The notes beneath the pieces are model-generated. The model did no database searches. It was not told the DNA's origin and saw only the letters and a list, made by a program, of their open reading frames with translations. A program made the translations under genes and the position numbers. Shown piece after piece: positions 42,108-52,552 of a stretch of DNA of 64,000 nucleotides (position 1 is its first letter; every line of letters begins with the position of its first letter). This DNA comes from Chrysochromulina tobinii (lineage: Eukaryota; Haptophyta; Prymnesiales; Chrysochromulinaceae): the NCBI GenBank assembly GCA_001275005.1, contig JWZX01003001.1, positions 1 through 64,000 on the forward strand, in the 5' to 3' direction.

Positions 42108-42833
42108 ATGTCGACAACCTTGCCGCCGATGACTGGCACCGGCGTCTTGCTTCGCTTCGTCTTCCCTTTCGATCAGTCGCTGGCACGGACTGCGACAGTA
42201 GTCTGGCGCCGTCACATTGGCGGTAGGGACGTCGACACGCATTATGCAGATATCGCGCAGAGCGGAGACTCCCAAGTGGTTTATGAGCAGATCACCTTTC
42301 CAGGCGACTGCTGGGCTGTTATTGGTGCTGATGGAACTCTTTGCGCGCTACACGTGGCAACTGGCGAGCGTGAGCAGCGCGTGCTCATTACAACGGCATC
42401 ACAGCAGGCTGCGGCTGCTGGACTTGCCCAGCCTGCTCCTCCCGAGCACCTGGAGGCCGCCGCTGCCGACAACGAAGCAGGCAACGACCCGGAGCTCGAG
42501 GCCGCGATCCAGGAGAGCCTTCGCACGGCAGCACGTGAATCATCGGGTGCAGCCGCAGCGGTCTATAGCGGCGAACTCATGCGGCGCGAAATCTTGAGCA
42601 GTGGAGATCCTGAAGCGACTGCTAGGCAAGTGGTTGAGCGGGAGCGCGAGGCGAAGGCGCTGCGTGATGCTCTCGCGCTGAGCAAGAGGCTGGCAAATGA
42701 GTTCCGCGCGCGCGATGCAGGAGGGAGTGCGAAGGCCACAACAGCTGACGTGGCCGCGGAGCCGCCGACACCTGTGGATGTGGATTCGGTGCGGGCAGCG
42801 CGACTTCGGCGCTTCGAGCTTCCAGCTGCATAA
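42108..42833 (+). CDS. VHL-beta-like domain plus ubiquitin-interacting motif protein
   Basis: 241 residues from ATG 42108. Residues 127-143 (DPELEAAIQESLRTAAR) fit the ubiquitin-interacting motif, an acidic patch followed by A-I-x-x-S-L. A second candidate is weaker (KALRDALALSKRL). Residues about 12-95 (VVWRRHIGGRD, FPGDCWAVIGADG, REQRVLI) are consistent with a VHL-type beta-sandwich as found in some plant and algal proteins. That assignment is by pattern only. Together they suggest a cytosolic ubiquitin-pathway adaptor. The UIM call is good, the beta-domain tentative. Confidence 0.65.
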   Translation: MSTTLPPMTGTGVLLRFVFPFDQSLARTATVVWRRHIGGRDVDTHYADIAQSGDSQVVYEQITFPGDCWAVIGADGTLCALHVATGEREQRVLITTASQQAAAAGLAQPAPPEHLEAAAADNEAGNDPELEAAIQESLRTAARESSGAAAAVYSGELMRREILSSGDPEATARQVVEREREAKALRDALALSKRLANEFRARDAGGSAKATTADVAAEPPTPVDVDSVRAARLRRFELPAA

Positions 42834-42979
42834 ATATTGTAACTTCAATTTTTATTACCACCGACCGATCGTCAATCCCCTAACAAGCTACACCCGATGG
42901 CGATTGCCGGAAAATCTAGTGTAATTAATCAGCAAGACGACGATCCGATGATGAGGCTCCATCTTGAATGCTCTAAGCT

Positions 42980-44772
42980 CTAGCAGCAGCGCGTGTCGTT
43001 CGGATGGTCGCTTGGGAACTCGTCGAAGCTCGCAAAAGAGGTGCCGCCGAGCCATTTGGCGTAGCCGGTGCATGCATCCGGCTGCGCAAAGGAGCGGAGG
43101 TCGTGCGAGGCGGTGCAGCGCACCTTCGAGCCCCGATACGAGCCACCCCATCCAGGCGGACCGAGGGTCGCACTCGGCTCCGGCGGATGCACGCACGTGC
43201 TATTATCCTCGGTGAGGTAGTGCCGCGCGAACCACGTCTCTCGCGCGTAGTGCCGCCACAGGTCATCCTCGCAATCAATGCGCACGGCGCCCTTGCCGGC
43301 TCTGGGCGTGAAGCGCTGGCGCTTGGAGTAGCCTCGCAGCAACTCGGCCATGAACTTGGTCACCTCGGCTATGTCGAGCGTGGCCAGCCGAGCACGCCCC
43401 GCCTGTGCCACCGCGCGCGCGTACGAGTCGTTCCGCCGTAATCGCTCCACCATGGCGGGCACGTCAGCCGCCGTGGGGACCGTCACGTAATGGACCCCTG
43501 GTAACAGCCCATGCTCATAAAACTCCTTGTGGGTCATGCCGTCCTGCACGTAGATCACGACCGAGCCGCAGAGCAGCAGGTACTTGAACTTGTTCGCGTA
43601 CCCAATGGACGCCGAGTTGAGCAGGTACTTGTACCGGCACTGCTGCTGGAAGGTCATGTAGCACAGATGCTGCTGGAAGCCACCCTTGCGCTCGAGGCCG
43701 AGCTCATGGCACGTGCGCCGGATCTTATTGTGATCGCCAATGAAGAGCTCGTTCACAAGCATCGTGTCCGGATGCGAGCCGGCGACCAAGGCCAGCCGCT
43801 TTCGGAAGGGTGAGCCTACGTTGCCCGTGTGCATCGCGAGCTCAATCTTGTCCTCCCAGCGCACCGCCGCCGACTGATGAGAGAGGCAATCAGAGACCGA
43901 TGAGAGAGGCAATCAGAGACTATCAGATGGCCTCGGATGGCAATCACCTGCGCGAGCATCTGCGGGTGCAGGATCTTCCAGGGCGGCGTGCGCAGCTTGT
44001 GGTCCTTTTGCGGCATGAAGAAGCTGAAGTCGAGCCACGGCAGATCGAGGTGGTGTCGCGAGATCGTCGACGAGAAGAGCGGCGGCGGCAGGTCAGCGTC
44101 AGGACGGCGCGTCGCACCGGCGGCCTTGGGGCGTGCGGTGCCCGGGTACGCGGCGCAGAGCCGGCTCCAATATTTCGGGGTCACGAACGTCTTGATCCGA
44201 GGCTCGTCAACGGCCGCCACCACGAGATCGACATCGGGCAGGTTGGGATGCCGTCGCAGCGTCTCGAGCAGAGGCAGCACGCGAGACGGCGCGTAGTACC
44301 GGTCGTAGAAGATGGCGCGGTAATCGGTGATGTAGAGATGGCCGCCGATGACTTGCGCGCGCAGGCAGTACATCGTGCCATTGTCGTCGCAGGTCCTGAC
44401 AGCAGCTTCAAGCATATGTTCGGTGACCTGATCAAAGGGCAGGAGGAGCTCGTGCACCAGAATGCTCCAGTCCCAATGCCCGTGAACATCCACGGCTGCC
44501 GAGAGCTCCTCACCAACAATCGCCCCAGCGGAGCTACCTGCCGACCTGCCAGAGGCCTCTCCGCTGTCACACGGCCTCGCCAGTGGCGGCGGAGCTGCCG
44601 ATGCTGAGAGTTGCTCCAGCCGCGCAAGCTTGGCTCTTAGCTTCGAGTTGGAAGCTCGCAGGAGTTCGATCTCGCGCGATTGGCTGTCCACCTGGCCGCG
44701 GATGACCACTGTCACGAGCAGGCCGACACAGGTGCCGAGCACCGCGAAGAACCACTCTATCTTCGTCGGCAT
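42980..44772 (-). CDS. GT90 (CAP10/POGLUT-like) glycosyltransferase, type II membrane protein
   Basis: Exons 44772-43948 and 43873-42980 (minus strand) encode 572 residues. Residues about 7-25 are a signal anchor (WFFAVLGTCVGLLVTVVI), followed by a short coiled coil (EIELLRASNSKLRAKLARLE). The catalytic part has the CAP10/GT90 signature: YLLNSASIGYANKFKYLLLCGSVVI, then FYEHGLLPGVHYVTVP. Family members transfer glucose or xylose to proteins or polysaccharides in the ER and Golgi. About 120 residues after the CAP10 core (CVHPPEPS to the end) are Cys-containing and unassigned. The start was chosen so the anchor is N-terminal; an upstream in-frame ATG at 44889 would add 39 residues. Confidence 0.85.
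43874..43947 (-). other. GT90 gene intron, CTGATTGCCTC type
   Basis: 74-nt phase-0 intron, GTGATTGCC...CTCATCAG, with two tandem copies of TCTGATTGCCTCTCTCATC in the sense direction, the last running into the acceptor. Confidence 0.85.
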
Positions 44773-44964
44773 CACGCAAACACGTGGGCGCCAGTCGTGA
44801 GGACCGCATTGCGAAAAGCGCTGCGCTGGGCGTTTTTTTGTACATGAGAGGATGTCAATCGTTATTTCGCCGAGCCACGAAGGTCGCATAGTCGCGAACT
44901 GTACCCTTAAGTTTGCCAAGTTTTGCCAAGTTTGCCAAGTTTGCTGGCCCCTCCATCAGGGCTG

Positions 44965-47412
44965 ATGTCTGCCGACGGCCGCGAGCCAGCCATTGCTCAA
45001 CTATCCGAGCCCGAGCTCGATACCTTAGAGCAGCTGCGTAGCAAAGGCGATAGAAAGGCTCTGCATGAGCGGCTCAAGTCCCTCGGCTTTGCAACGCTTG
45101 GCGCACGCCTTCGCGCTGACGCTTGTCTTCAACATCGCTCCGAGGCATCGGCGGCGCTGCGTACCACGCCACCCACTGCGCCGCCGTTTTCGCCGACGAT
45201 AGCGTCAAGCGGTGCCCCGTCTGCATTGCACACCATGCCGCCGCCGCCGCCATCCGTGATCGACACCAACGACACCGACCTGAGTGCGGAGCAGTGCACA
45301 TTGCTGCTGCGGGACCTGCTGCGCAAGTACGCGGAGCCCGAGTTCCGCGCCATGCTCGACGAGACACAGCGCTCATTTAAAGGCCTGGGCGAATCGGGCC
45401 TCTCCGAGCCCATCTGGGCTCATCTGGCTCCGATATTGCTGCGCGTCCAGGCCCCCGTGCTCGCGAAGTACGGGCTGCCTCCTAGTCCGACGGGAGTTGA
45501 GCTGATGAAGTTTGCCATCCACCGGCGCATCGCCGAGGGCGCGACCGAGCTGCAGCCGCTCGCCAACGAGGCGCGGCGCGTGCTTGGCTTGCAGCCGTTG
45601 CCCAACACGCGCATGCAACGGGTGGAGGACCTCCTCGCTCAGATGGCCGAGATCACATCTCATGCAGATGCAATCTCGCGCCGCACCGAGATCACATCTC
45701 GAATAGATACCATCAATAGGGTTCATCCCATTGGGGGACGGCCGAAGGCGTGCGGCGCAGTGCACGTGGCGCTGGATGCGAAGCTGCAAGCTGCTCGGAC
45801 CTCAGGGAAGCTGGCGCCGCCCGCCACGGCGCTCCTCGAGTCGATCGTGGCGCACCTCTCCCCTTCGCTGGCATCGTGCCTGGTGGCGATGGCGACTGCA
45901 GGCTTACCGGTGGCCGCACTGCGCTCCGTCGCCGCTGCCGACGTATCGACGGACCCGCTTCGGGCGTCGTCTCGGGCGCTGCACGAGGTACCCGTGCTGC
46001 ACAGCCTGCCGACGGCCGCCGCCTTTTTCACCGCGCACGTGCTGCCGTCGCTACCGGCAGTGCTCCGAGGGGTGGTGAACGCGCAGACGTTTCCGCCGAT
46101 GGCGAACTTTCCGAATTTGGGCTACTTGCGCCGCCGATGTGCCCACCGGCGCGTGCCCGTCAAGTCCCTCGCTCTCGAGGACCAGGAGGGACGACCCGTC
46201 TTTGTGAGCGAGCCGAGCCTTGACGATAGAGGAGATCTCCTCGACTCCTTGATCTCCTTGATCTCCACCGATCTCCACCGATCTCCACCGATCTCCACCA
46301 ATCTCCACAGGTGAGCGACCCCGAGATCAAGATGCCTCTTGTTGGCTTCCTGAGCGCCGTCGAGGGGTCGGAGGCTTCGGGCAAGCGATGTCCCTTTTAC
46401 CTTGGGAAGGTGGGATTGCACACTGATGACTACTGATGACTACTGATGATTACTGATGACTACTGATGTCTGCTGATGACTGCTGATGACTACTGATGAC
46501 TACTGATGACCTCGCCCAATCCTGATCCCGCGACATCTCGCGACACGTGGCCACTGATTGGCTCTCTGATGGGCTCTCTGATGACTACTGTACTGATTGG
46601 CGCTCCGATGGGCTCTCTGATAGGTTCCGCTGCGCGCTGAGCTGCCCGAGCTCGATGAAGACCTCGCGGGATCGCCCTGCCTGCCCGTTACGGCGCTCGC
46701 ACCCGAGTGCTTCGGCTCGCTCAATAAGGAAGGTGTGTACACCTACTTTGGGTGCGACCGCAATGTGACCGCCACCCACTTTGACGGGTACGAGAACTTG
46801 CTCGTGTGCCTGAGTGGCACGAAACGGTTGTGGCTCTACCCGCCCTCTGACGCGCGCTATTTATACGCTGGGGCCGGGGCCAAGGGCGATGCTTCGCGCG
46901 CGGCCGCGCCGCCGTTTCAAACGTTCGAGCAGCTGCCCGCCGAGCTGCGCGCAACCTTTGGCGACGTGGCGCACGCGCGCCCTCTCGAGGTGCATCTCGG
47001 GCCGGGAGATTGCCTCTACCTGCCCGCGTGCTGGTGGCACTGCGTCGAGGGCTCGCGCGAGCGTAACATGATCCTCAACTGGTGGTTCGACGTGCACGAT
47101 AAGAAGCGCAATCACGAGGGCGAGCTTCCGAGTCTCGATCACCGCAATCACGAGGAGGGCGAGCTTCCGAGTCTCGATCACCGCAATCACGAGGAGGGCG
47201 AGCTTCCGAGTCTCGATCACCGCAATCACGAGGAGGGCGAGCTTCCGAGTCTCGATCACCGCAATCACGAGGAGGGCGAGCTTCCGAGTCTCGATAACCG
47301 CAATCACGAGGGCGAGCTTCCGAGTCTCATTAACGGTCTTGAGAGGGAGAGAGCCTTTTTGGATGACGGCCCCGTGTTGGCTGCTCTCTGTGCACCTCCT
47401 GCTCCTGCATGA
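44965..47412 (+). CDS. JmjC/cupin-8 Fe(II)-2-oxoglutarate oxygenase
   Basis: Exons 44965-46203, 46311-46409 and 46624-47412 encode 708 residues. Residues 1-330 are helical and unassigned, with a Pro-rich stretch. The JmjC region begins near 345 (LPAVLRGVV). Iron ligands are His498 and Asp500 in TATHFDGYENL and His585 in ACWWHCVEG, and LSGTKRLWLYPP is typical of the JMJD7/TYW5/FIH-like cupin-8 subgroup. Such enzymes hydroxylate proteins or RNA. After the domain, four to six copies of a 13-residue unit (RNHEEGELPSLDH) come from a 39-bp DNA repeat. Exon joins restore EGRPVF-VSDPEIK and FYLGK-VPLRAEL. Ligands are intact, so activity is expected; substrate unknown. Confidence 0.85.
46204..46310 (+). 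other. JmjC intron 1; 5' end resembles next exon
   Basis: 107-nt phase-0 intron starting GTGAGCGAGCCGAG and ending CTCCACAG. Exon 2 starts GTGAGCGACCCCGAG. The interior is CTTGATCTCC/ACCGATCTCC tandem units. Confidence 0.8.
46410..46623 (+). other. JmjC intron 2, CTGATGACTAC array
   Basis: 214-nt phase-0 intron, GTGGGATTGC...TCTGATAG, mostly sense-strand CTGATGACTA and CTGATGGGCTCT units. The acceptor itself is in a CTGATAG unit. Confidence 0.8.
47107..47330 (+). repeat. 39-bp coding tandem repeat
   Basis: Units CGCAATCACGAGGAGGGCGA... repeated five to six times in frame in the last JmjC exon. Near-identity at silent sites implies recent expansion. Confidence 0.9.
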
Positions 47413-48622
47413 TGTGACGTCGACGCGTGACGGAAATCTCACGCACTCAAACACGTTCGCCTCGCACGGTTCTTACTTCCGCTTGCCGTGGCGTACTGTC
47501 TACTGATCCGATCTGGGGACGATGACGTTGACGAATTACTGTGCGCGGCGGCCACTGCACCTGCCGCTTGCGCCGCTGCACCGGCCGCTTGCGCCGCTGC
47601 ACGGCCTGCCGCGTACAGCTCCGCTCAGAGGAGGAAGGACGAAGCACGCAGACGTTGACCGAACGCGTTCCATTCCGCGTGCAGTACAATTCGATTGGAG
47701 AGAACCTTTAAGCGCTCCTAACCCCCCGCCATCGTTCTGAATTCTGTATAGAACTGTAACATACGATAATCGATATTCAGCAATTCATATACACTCGTCG
47801 ACTCGACTCGTCGACACACGCGCCGTTTCCCAGAGACATCACGCCGATAGCGCCGCGATAAGGCATAAGCCTCCCGCGGCATTCTAAACATTCAATCCCT
47901 TAACGAGCTCACGTCCGAGAATCACCGCACGGAGCCACCGCGCGCACGACCGCTCTGTTATGACTTATGTTTTGCTCATGTGCTCTCTTTTGTGCCGTGA
48001 TCACCTGCACCATCTGGGCCAGCGTCGGCGAGCCTCCACCCTTGCTCCACGGCACAGATGCAGGCATATAGGCTCCCGGGGGCCCCCATGGTATGGCGCC
48101 ATCCGCGCAACTCCTTCCCTTCCCACTCAGACCGGACCTGCGCCACCACGCGAGGACGCCACACGCACGAGCGGCCGTGAGAGTCGCGGCAGCGCGGGCT
48201 CACCACGCCGGCGCCGGGCCGCACGCAGGGGGCGGGCCGCACGCGCGGTGGCACGGCGCGGCCGCCTCGCCGGGCGGAGGGTGGGGGGGCGCGCGGGAGG
48301 GCGGAGGGCGCGCGCGCGGCGAGGGTCGAGCTGAGTTCGATTCTCGGAGGGCTTACGGCACCGGCACTCGAGGAACCCCTGCACATCTGCGGCAATCACT
48401 CCACCTCCCCTCCCTGCATCTCGGCTGGAATGCGGCTCCACGTCGGCTGGTGTAGGTGCCCGCGGCGCGCCCTTGGTATAGTGGCTGCTATCTGGGGTCG
48501 TCGCGGCATGGTGGGCGGCACCACGGTTATCAGCCAAGCCCTTCAACGAAGATGCCCCCCATCCCAGTCAAAATTACCTGCGAATGGGAGAGGGAAGAGT
48601 GGTTAACACGAAGTGGCAAGGG
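47413..48622. other. Intergenic, no gene seen
   Basis: Region between convergent JmjC and TIR genes. AT-rich DNA at 47.74-47.95 kb and a strongly GC-rich block at 48.09-48.35 kb. A GCCGTGGCGTACTGTCTACTGA segment near 47487 recurs, slightly altered, near 52252. No domain-bearing frame was seen. Confidence 0.5.
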
Positions 48623-51600
48623 TCAACCTGGGTTCGAATTCTTGGAGGGGGACTTACAACAACGCCAATGACGTGGTTCAAGGTAATAATACTGGCCATC
48701 AGTCGATTGATAACGGAGAGGAAGGGAAGGAAAACCAGCCGCCCTGCCCTCTTCGTAGGTGAAGCCGGCCTCATAGCATTCCCTCCCAGCCTTGAAACCA
48801 GCCGCCCTCGCGTCCTTGCAGGTCGACAGCAAGTCAGCATCCTTCGCGTCCTTGCAGGTGAATCCAGCCTCCCTCGCGTCCTTGCAGGTCGACAGCAAGC
48901 CAGCCTCCTTCGCGTCCTTGCAGGTGAACCCAGCCTCCCTCGCCTCCTTGCAGGTCGACAGCATGCCAGCCTCCCTCGCGTCCTTGCAGGTGAACCCAGC
49001 CCTTCTCGCGTCCCAGCAATCGAACCCAGCCTCCTTCGCGTCCCAGCAGGTGAACCCAGCCTCCTTCGCGTCCTTACAGGTCCACAGCATGCCAGCGTCC
49101 TTCGCGTCCTTGCAGGTGAACCCAGCCTCCCTCGCGTCCTTGCAGGTGAACCCAGCCGCCCTCGCGTCCTTGCAGGTGAACCCAGCCCTTCTCGCTTCCT
49201 CGCAGGTGAACCCAGCCCTTCTCGCGTCCCAGCAATCGAACCCAGCCCTTCTCGCGTCCCAGCAATCGAACCCAGCCTCCTTCGCGTCCTTGCAGGTGAA
49301 CCAAGCCGCCTTCGCGTCCTTGCAGGTGAACCCAGCCTCCTTTGCGTCCTTGCAGGTGAACCCAGCCGCCTTCGCGTCCCAGCAGGTGAACCCAGCCTCC
49401 TTCGCGTTCTTGCAGGTGAACCCAGCCTCCTTCGCGTCCTTGCAGGTGAACCCAGCCTCCTTCGCGTTCTTGCAGGTGAACCCAGCCTCCGTCGCGTCCT
49501 TGCAGGTGAACCCAGCCTCCTTCAGCGCGGTGAACCCAGCCGCCTTCGCGTCCTTGCAGGTGAACCCAGCCTCCTTCGCGTCCTTGCAGGTGAACCCAGC
49601 CGCCCTCGCGTCCTTGCAGGTGAACCCAGCCTCCTTTGCGTCCTTGCAGGTGAACCCAGCCTCCCTCGCGTCCTTGCAGGTCGACAGCATGCCAGCCGCC
49701 CTCGCGTCCTTGCATGCATAGCCCGCCGCCATGGCCACCTTCAGCGCGATCTGGAGCTGCGCCGCCGCGTACCCAGCATTGGCAGCGTCCGCCTTGGTAA
49801 AGCCGCCGCGCAGGATCTCAGACAACACGTACCCTGCCTCCATGACGGCCTCCAGCTGAAAGCCCGCCTCCTTGAGGCCCTCGACATAGTTAGCTCGCTT
49901 GACCTCCTCCAAAGTATAGCCCGCGCTCTTGGCCTCGGCGCATGTCAGCCCCGCCGCCTTGACCTCGGCACACGTGTAGCACGCCCTGATCTCAAACCCG
50001 GCGGTCTTAGCCTCACGTGCCGTATAGCCAGCTTGCTGGACCTCCTCCAAAGTATAGCCCGCTCTCTTGGCCTCGGCGCTTGTCAGCCCCGCCGCCTTGA
50101 CCTCGGCGCACATGTAGCCCGACTTGATCTCGTACCCGGCGGCCTTGGCCTCACGTGCTGTATAGCCAGCTCGCTTGACGTCTTCCACCGTGTAGCCCGC
50201 GGTCTTCGCCTCGGCGCATGTGATCCCCACCGCCTTGAGCCCCTCGATGTAACCTTTGGCTCGTAGCTGCTTCAGCGTCAGGCCTGAGTCCAGCGCATCC
50301 TTCAGGGCCTTCTCCGCTCTCGCCGCCGCCACCGCCCTCTCCTTCTCCATTCTCTTCGCGTACGCCTCCTCCGACTCGGAGCATAGCCCAAAGCAATAGC
50401 TCTGCATCTCGGCGGGCGTGGGCTCGGAGGCAGGGGATTTCCCCGTAAGACTCTCGCGCTCCATGGCCAAGGGTGCGACCGGCGGCTGCGGCGTGGGCTT
50501 GGACACCGCCTCCGGGCTGAGGACCCGCACCTCGTCCCACCTGTACCCAGCGGTCCACGCGGCTCCGTCGGGCTGCACCATCAGCGGCTCCACGGACATC
50601 ACCGTGCCGACTTGCCAGCTCTGGCCGCGGTCGCGGCACTCGACGCGTTCCTTGAGTGTAAAGCGTAGCGGCGGGGGCTGCGGCGGGGGCTTGGTTGGGC
50701 TCGCCAGGGGCTGCGGCGTGCCCTCGGCCGCAGCATTCCAGTTGTGGCCCGTGAGGCTGGGCTTCGCCGCCGAGGCAGCCTTCTCGCCGGCCGCGCTCGT
50801 CGGGAACTCCCACTGCGTCTCGCGCGTCGCGGTCTTATAGTAGTATGTCTTTCCGCTCGTCGGATCCGTCACCGAGCCCCAACCCTGTGGCAGCTGCTCG
50901 GAGGCAGCGGCGTTCTCCGGCACACCCTCGCGCAAGGGGTTGACCCAGAACAGGCTCCCGACCTTGTCGCGTGCAGAGTTGATGAAGCGCGAAATCCGGT
51001 TGTCTAAAATCGGGCTGTCCGCGATGCGCAGATCCTTGTCAGAGCACATCTCTTGCGCCCCGCCAGAGCCACGCTCTCCGAGCTCCACCGTGTACGAGTC
51101 CTTGGCGGCATCGTACGTCGTCACATAGCCTGAGACTTCCTCTCCGTGACCTCGATTCACGTACACGCGGCTGCCGAGGGGGAAGCGCGTCCCATCTGAC
51201 GGCTCACCCGAGGACTTGGGGGGAGGCGGCGCCGGTGCCGCCGTGGGTGGCGTTGGCGCATCCACTGGCGTCGGAAGATACTGGTCAATCTGCGCCATGA
51301 TGTCTTTCAGGGCATTGGCTCGGTTGAGCACCGTGCCGGGGTTGGGTATGTTGTTGAGCTTGTTAAGTTTGGACTGTACGCGAAATTTCATCATCTCCCA
51401 CTCCTGGTCGTCGAGGTTCGTCCACTGGTCCTCTTTGGCGGGCAGCTTGTCCTCAAAGCGCACAGGTAGGAGAGCGATCTTGTTCTCGATGGCCGTGCTG
51501 ATCTCTTTCAGGCACGGCCTAGACTTGTACAAGGCCGCGGTGAGGACGACGATGAGCACCTTTGGCTTCTCACGCTTCCCGTTCTCGCCAGTCAGGCGCA

Positions 51601-51895
51601 GCATGAAGGTCTCCCAGTCCACGCCGGGGGGCACTTGCAGCCCGGAGAAGCACTGCAGGCCGCGCTCGTGGAGAAAGTCACTCATCCCCTTGGCGTACAC
51701 CACCCCGGGCCCAGAGCCCTCGCAGTCGCCAGGCCGGCGGCCGGACGCATACGACAGGACAAGGGAGGGGTAGAAATCTTCGTACTTGGTGCCCCTCGGA
51801 AGATGCGTGCACACTTCGCGCTTACATTCCTCCAGCTGCTCCAGTGTGATCGCATCTGGCACGACGAAGCGGCCCTCGTGTAGAACCAGCTCCAT
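48623..51895 (-). CDS. TIR-domain protein with WW domain and decapeptide repeats
   Basis: 1090 residues from ATG 51895. The frame is open another 75 codons upstream without an ATG, so an upstream exon is possible. TIR domain about 44-207: LVLSYAS, GLQCFSGLQVPPG, VLIVVLTAALYKS, then RPCLKEISTAIENKIALLPV. Glu131 aligns with the catalytic glutamate of NAD-cleaving TIRs such as SARM1 (HKEIVTAL). Next come an SH3/Tudor-like barrel (RVYVNRGHGEEVSGYV), a WW domain at about 336-366 (LPQGWGSVTDPTSGKTYYY...W) and a second barrel-like segment. From about 535 to 1065 runs a tract of 10-residue repeats, AGFTCKDAKE type. WW and repeats suggest protein scaffolding; TIR suggests signalling or NADase output. 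Function is inferred. Confidence 0.8.
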   Translation of the reverse strand: MELVLHEGRFVVPDAITLEQLEECKREVCTHLPRGTKYEDFYPSLVLSYASGRRPGDCEGSGPGVVYAKGMSDFLHERGLQCFSGLQVPPGVDWETFMLRLTGENGKREKPKVLIVVLTAALYKSRPCLKEISTAIENKIALLPVRFEDKLPAKEDQWTNLDDQEWEMMKFRVQSKLNKLNNIPNPGTVLNRANALKDIMAQIDQYLPTPVDAPTPPTAAPAPPPPKSSGEPSDGTRFPLGSRVYVNRGHGEEVSGYVTTYDAAKDSYTVELGERGSGGAQEMCSDKDLRIADSPILDNRISRFINSARDKVGSLFWVNPLREGVPENAAASEQLPQGWGSVTDPTSGKTYYYKTATRETQWEFPTSAAGEKAASAAKPSLTGHNWNAAAEGTPQPLASPTKPPPQPPPLRFTLKERVECRDRGQSWQVGTVMSVEPLMVQPDGAAWTAGYRWDEVRVLSPEAVSKPTPQPPVAPLAMERESLTGKSPASEPTPAEMQSYCFGLCSESEEAYAKRMEKERAVAAARAEKALKDALDSGLTLKQLRAKGYIEGLKAVGITCAEAKTAGYTVEDVKRAGYTAREAKAAGYEIKSGYMCAEVKAAGLTSAEAKRAGYTLEEVQQAGYTAREAKTAGFEIRACYTCAEVKAAGLTCAEAKSAGYTLEEVKRANYVEGLKEAGFQLEAVMEAGYVLSEILRGGFTKADAANAGYAAAQLQIALKVAMAAGYACKDARAAGMLSTCKDAREAGFTCKDAKEAGFTCKDARAAGFTCKDAKEAGFTCKDAKAAGFTALKEAGFTCKDATEAGFTCKNAKEAGFTCKDAKEAGFTCKNAKEAGFTCWDAKAAGFTCKDAKEAGFTCKDAKAAWFTCKDAKEAGFDCWDARRAGFDCWDARRAGFTCEEARRAGFTCKDARAAGFTCKDAREAGFTCKDAKDAGMLWTCKDAKEAGFTCWDAKEAGFDCWDARRAGFTCKDAREAGMLSTCKEAREAGFTCKDAKEAGLLSTCKDAREAGFTCKDAKDADLLSTCKDARAAGFKAGRECYEAGFTYEEGRAAGFPSLPLRYQSTDGQYYYLEPRHWRCCKSPSKNSNPG
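48790..49715 (-). repeat. 30-bp coding minisatellite (AGFTCKDAKE)n
   Basis: About 30 units of a 30-bp repeat. On the plus strand it reads GTGAACCCAGCCTCCTTCGC followed by GTCCTTGCAG. Most units are nearly identical; earlier units (to about 50.3 kb) are diverged. Several other frames are open only because of the repeat. Confidence 0.92.
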
Positions 51896-52552
51896 GAGAC
51901 AGCCTTCGCGCGTCCACGTCCAGCGAACGCTGCCTTCTTCCTTGGGGACCCCGCTCTTGCCACGAGACAGCCTTCGCTCACGACCTAAGCTGCTCTTCGA
52001 TGCCGCGAGAGTGCACAGGGCCTCTCGGAGGCGTGCGTCCACAAAGTTTTTCTTTCGGTTTCGTCCCAAAATTTCGTTACTTTTACTCAAAGTGAGGAGC
52101 CCCGTCCAACCAACCCACACTCCTTGATCATCGCGTTCAGCTGCCTGCGCAAGCGAGCGCTGCGGCGGGCGATAGGTCCCGAGGGACGCCCACCCGATCG
52201 CGCAAGGTATGCACTCACATATACGGTTCGCCGGCGCGCGCTTCTTTCACTCGCCGTGGCGTACGGTACTGTCTACTGAGATACTGTACCGTAGCGGGTC
52301 GAAACGCGCACAATATTATCAAAGATTCGTCGAACGTATGCGGCAGAAATCCAATTGTGCAATTGACGTCCCGGTGACAGAGCGAGAGACGTCGCTCGTA
52401 CGAACCGGAACATACAGGACAAACTACACACAAGCGAAGTTGCAACTTGGATCGGATTAGGGCCATCGATAAGGGACGGGAGGCTCGCTGTTCCACGACG
52501 CGGCGAAAACGTGCAGCACACCTCCTCACTAGCTCTTGCCGCTTTCTCTCTC
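51896..52552. other. Intergenic between TIR gene and ORC2
   Basis: Possible upstream exon of the TIR gene at 51896-52120 (open frame, no ATG), then about 430 bp without a gene. A segment of about 30 bp at 52249-52279 resembles 47483-47510. Confidence 0.45.

Noticed and set aside
48584-50266. 560-codon plus-strand frame opposite the TIR protein
   Set aside because: Open only because the 30-bp repeat lacks stops in several frames; no non-repetitive domain.
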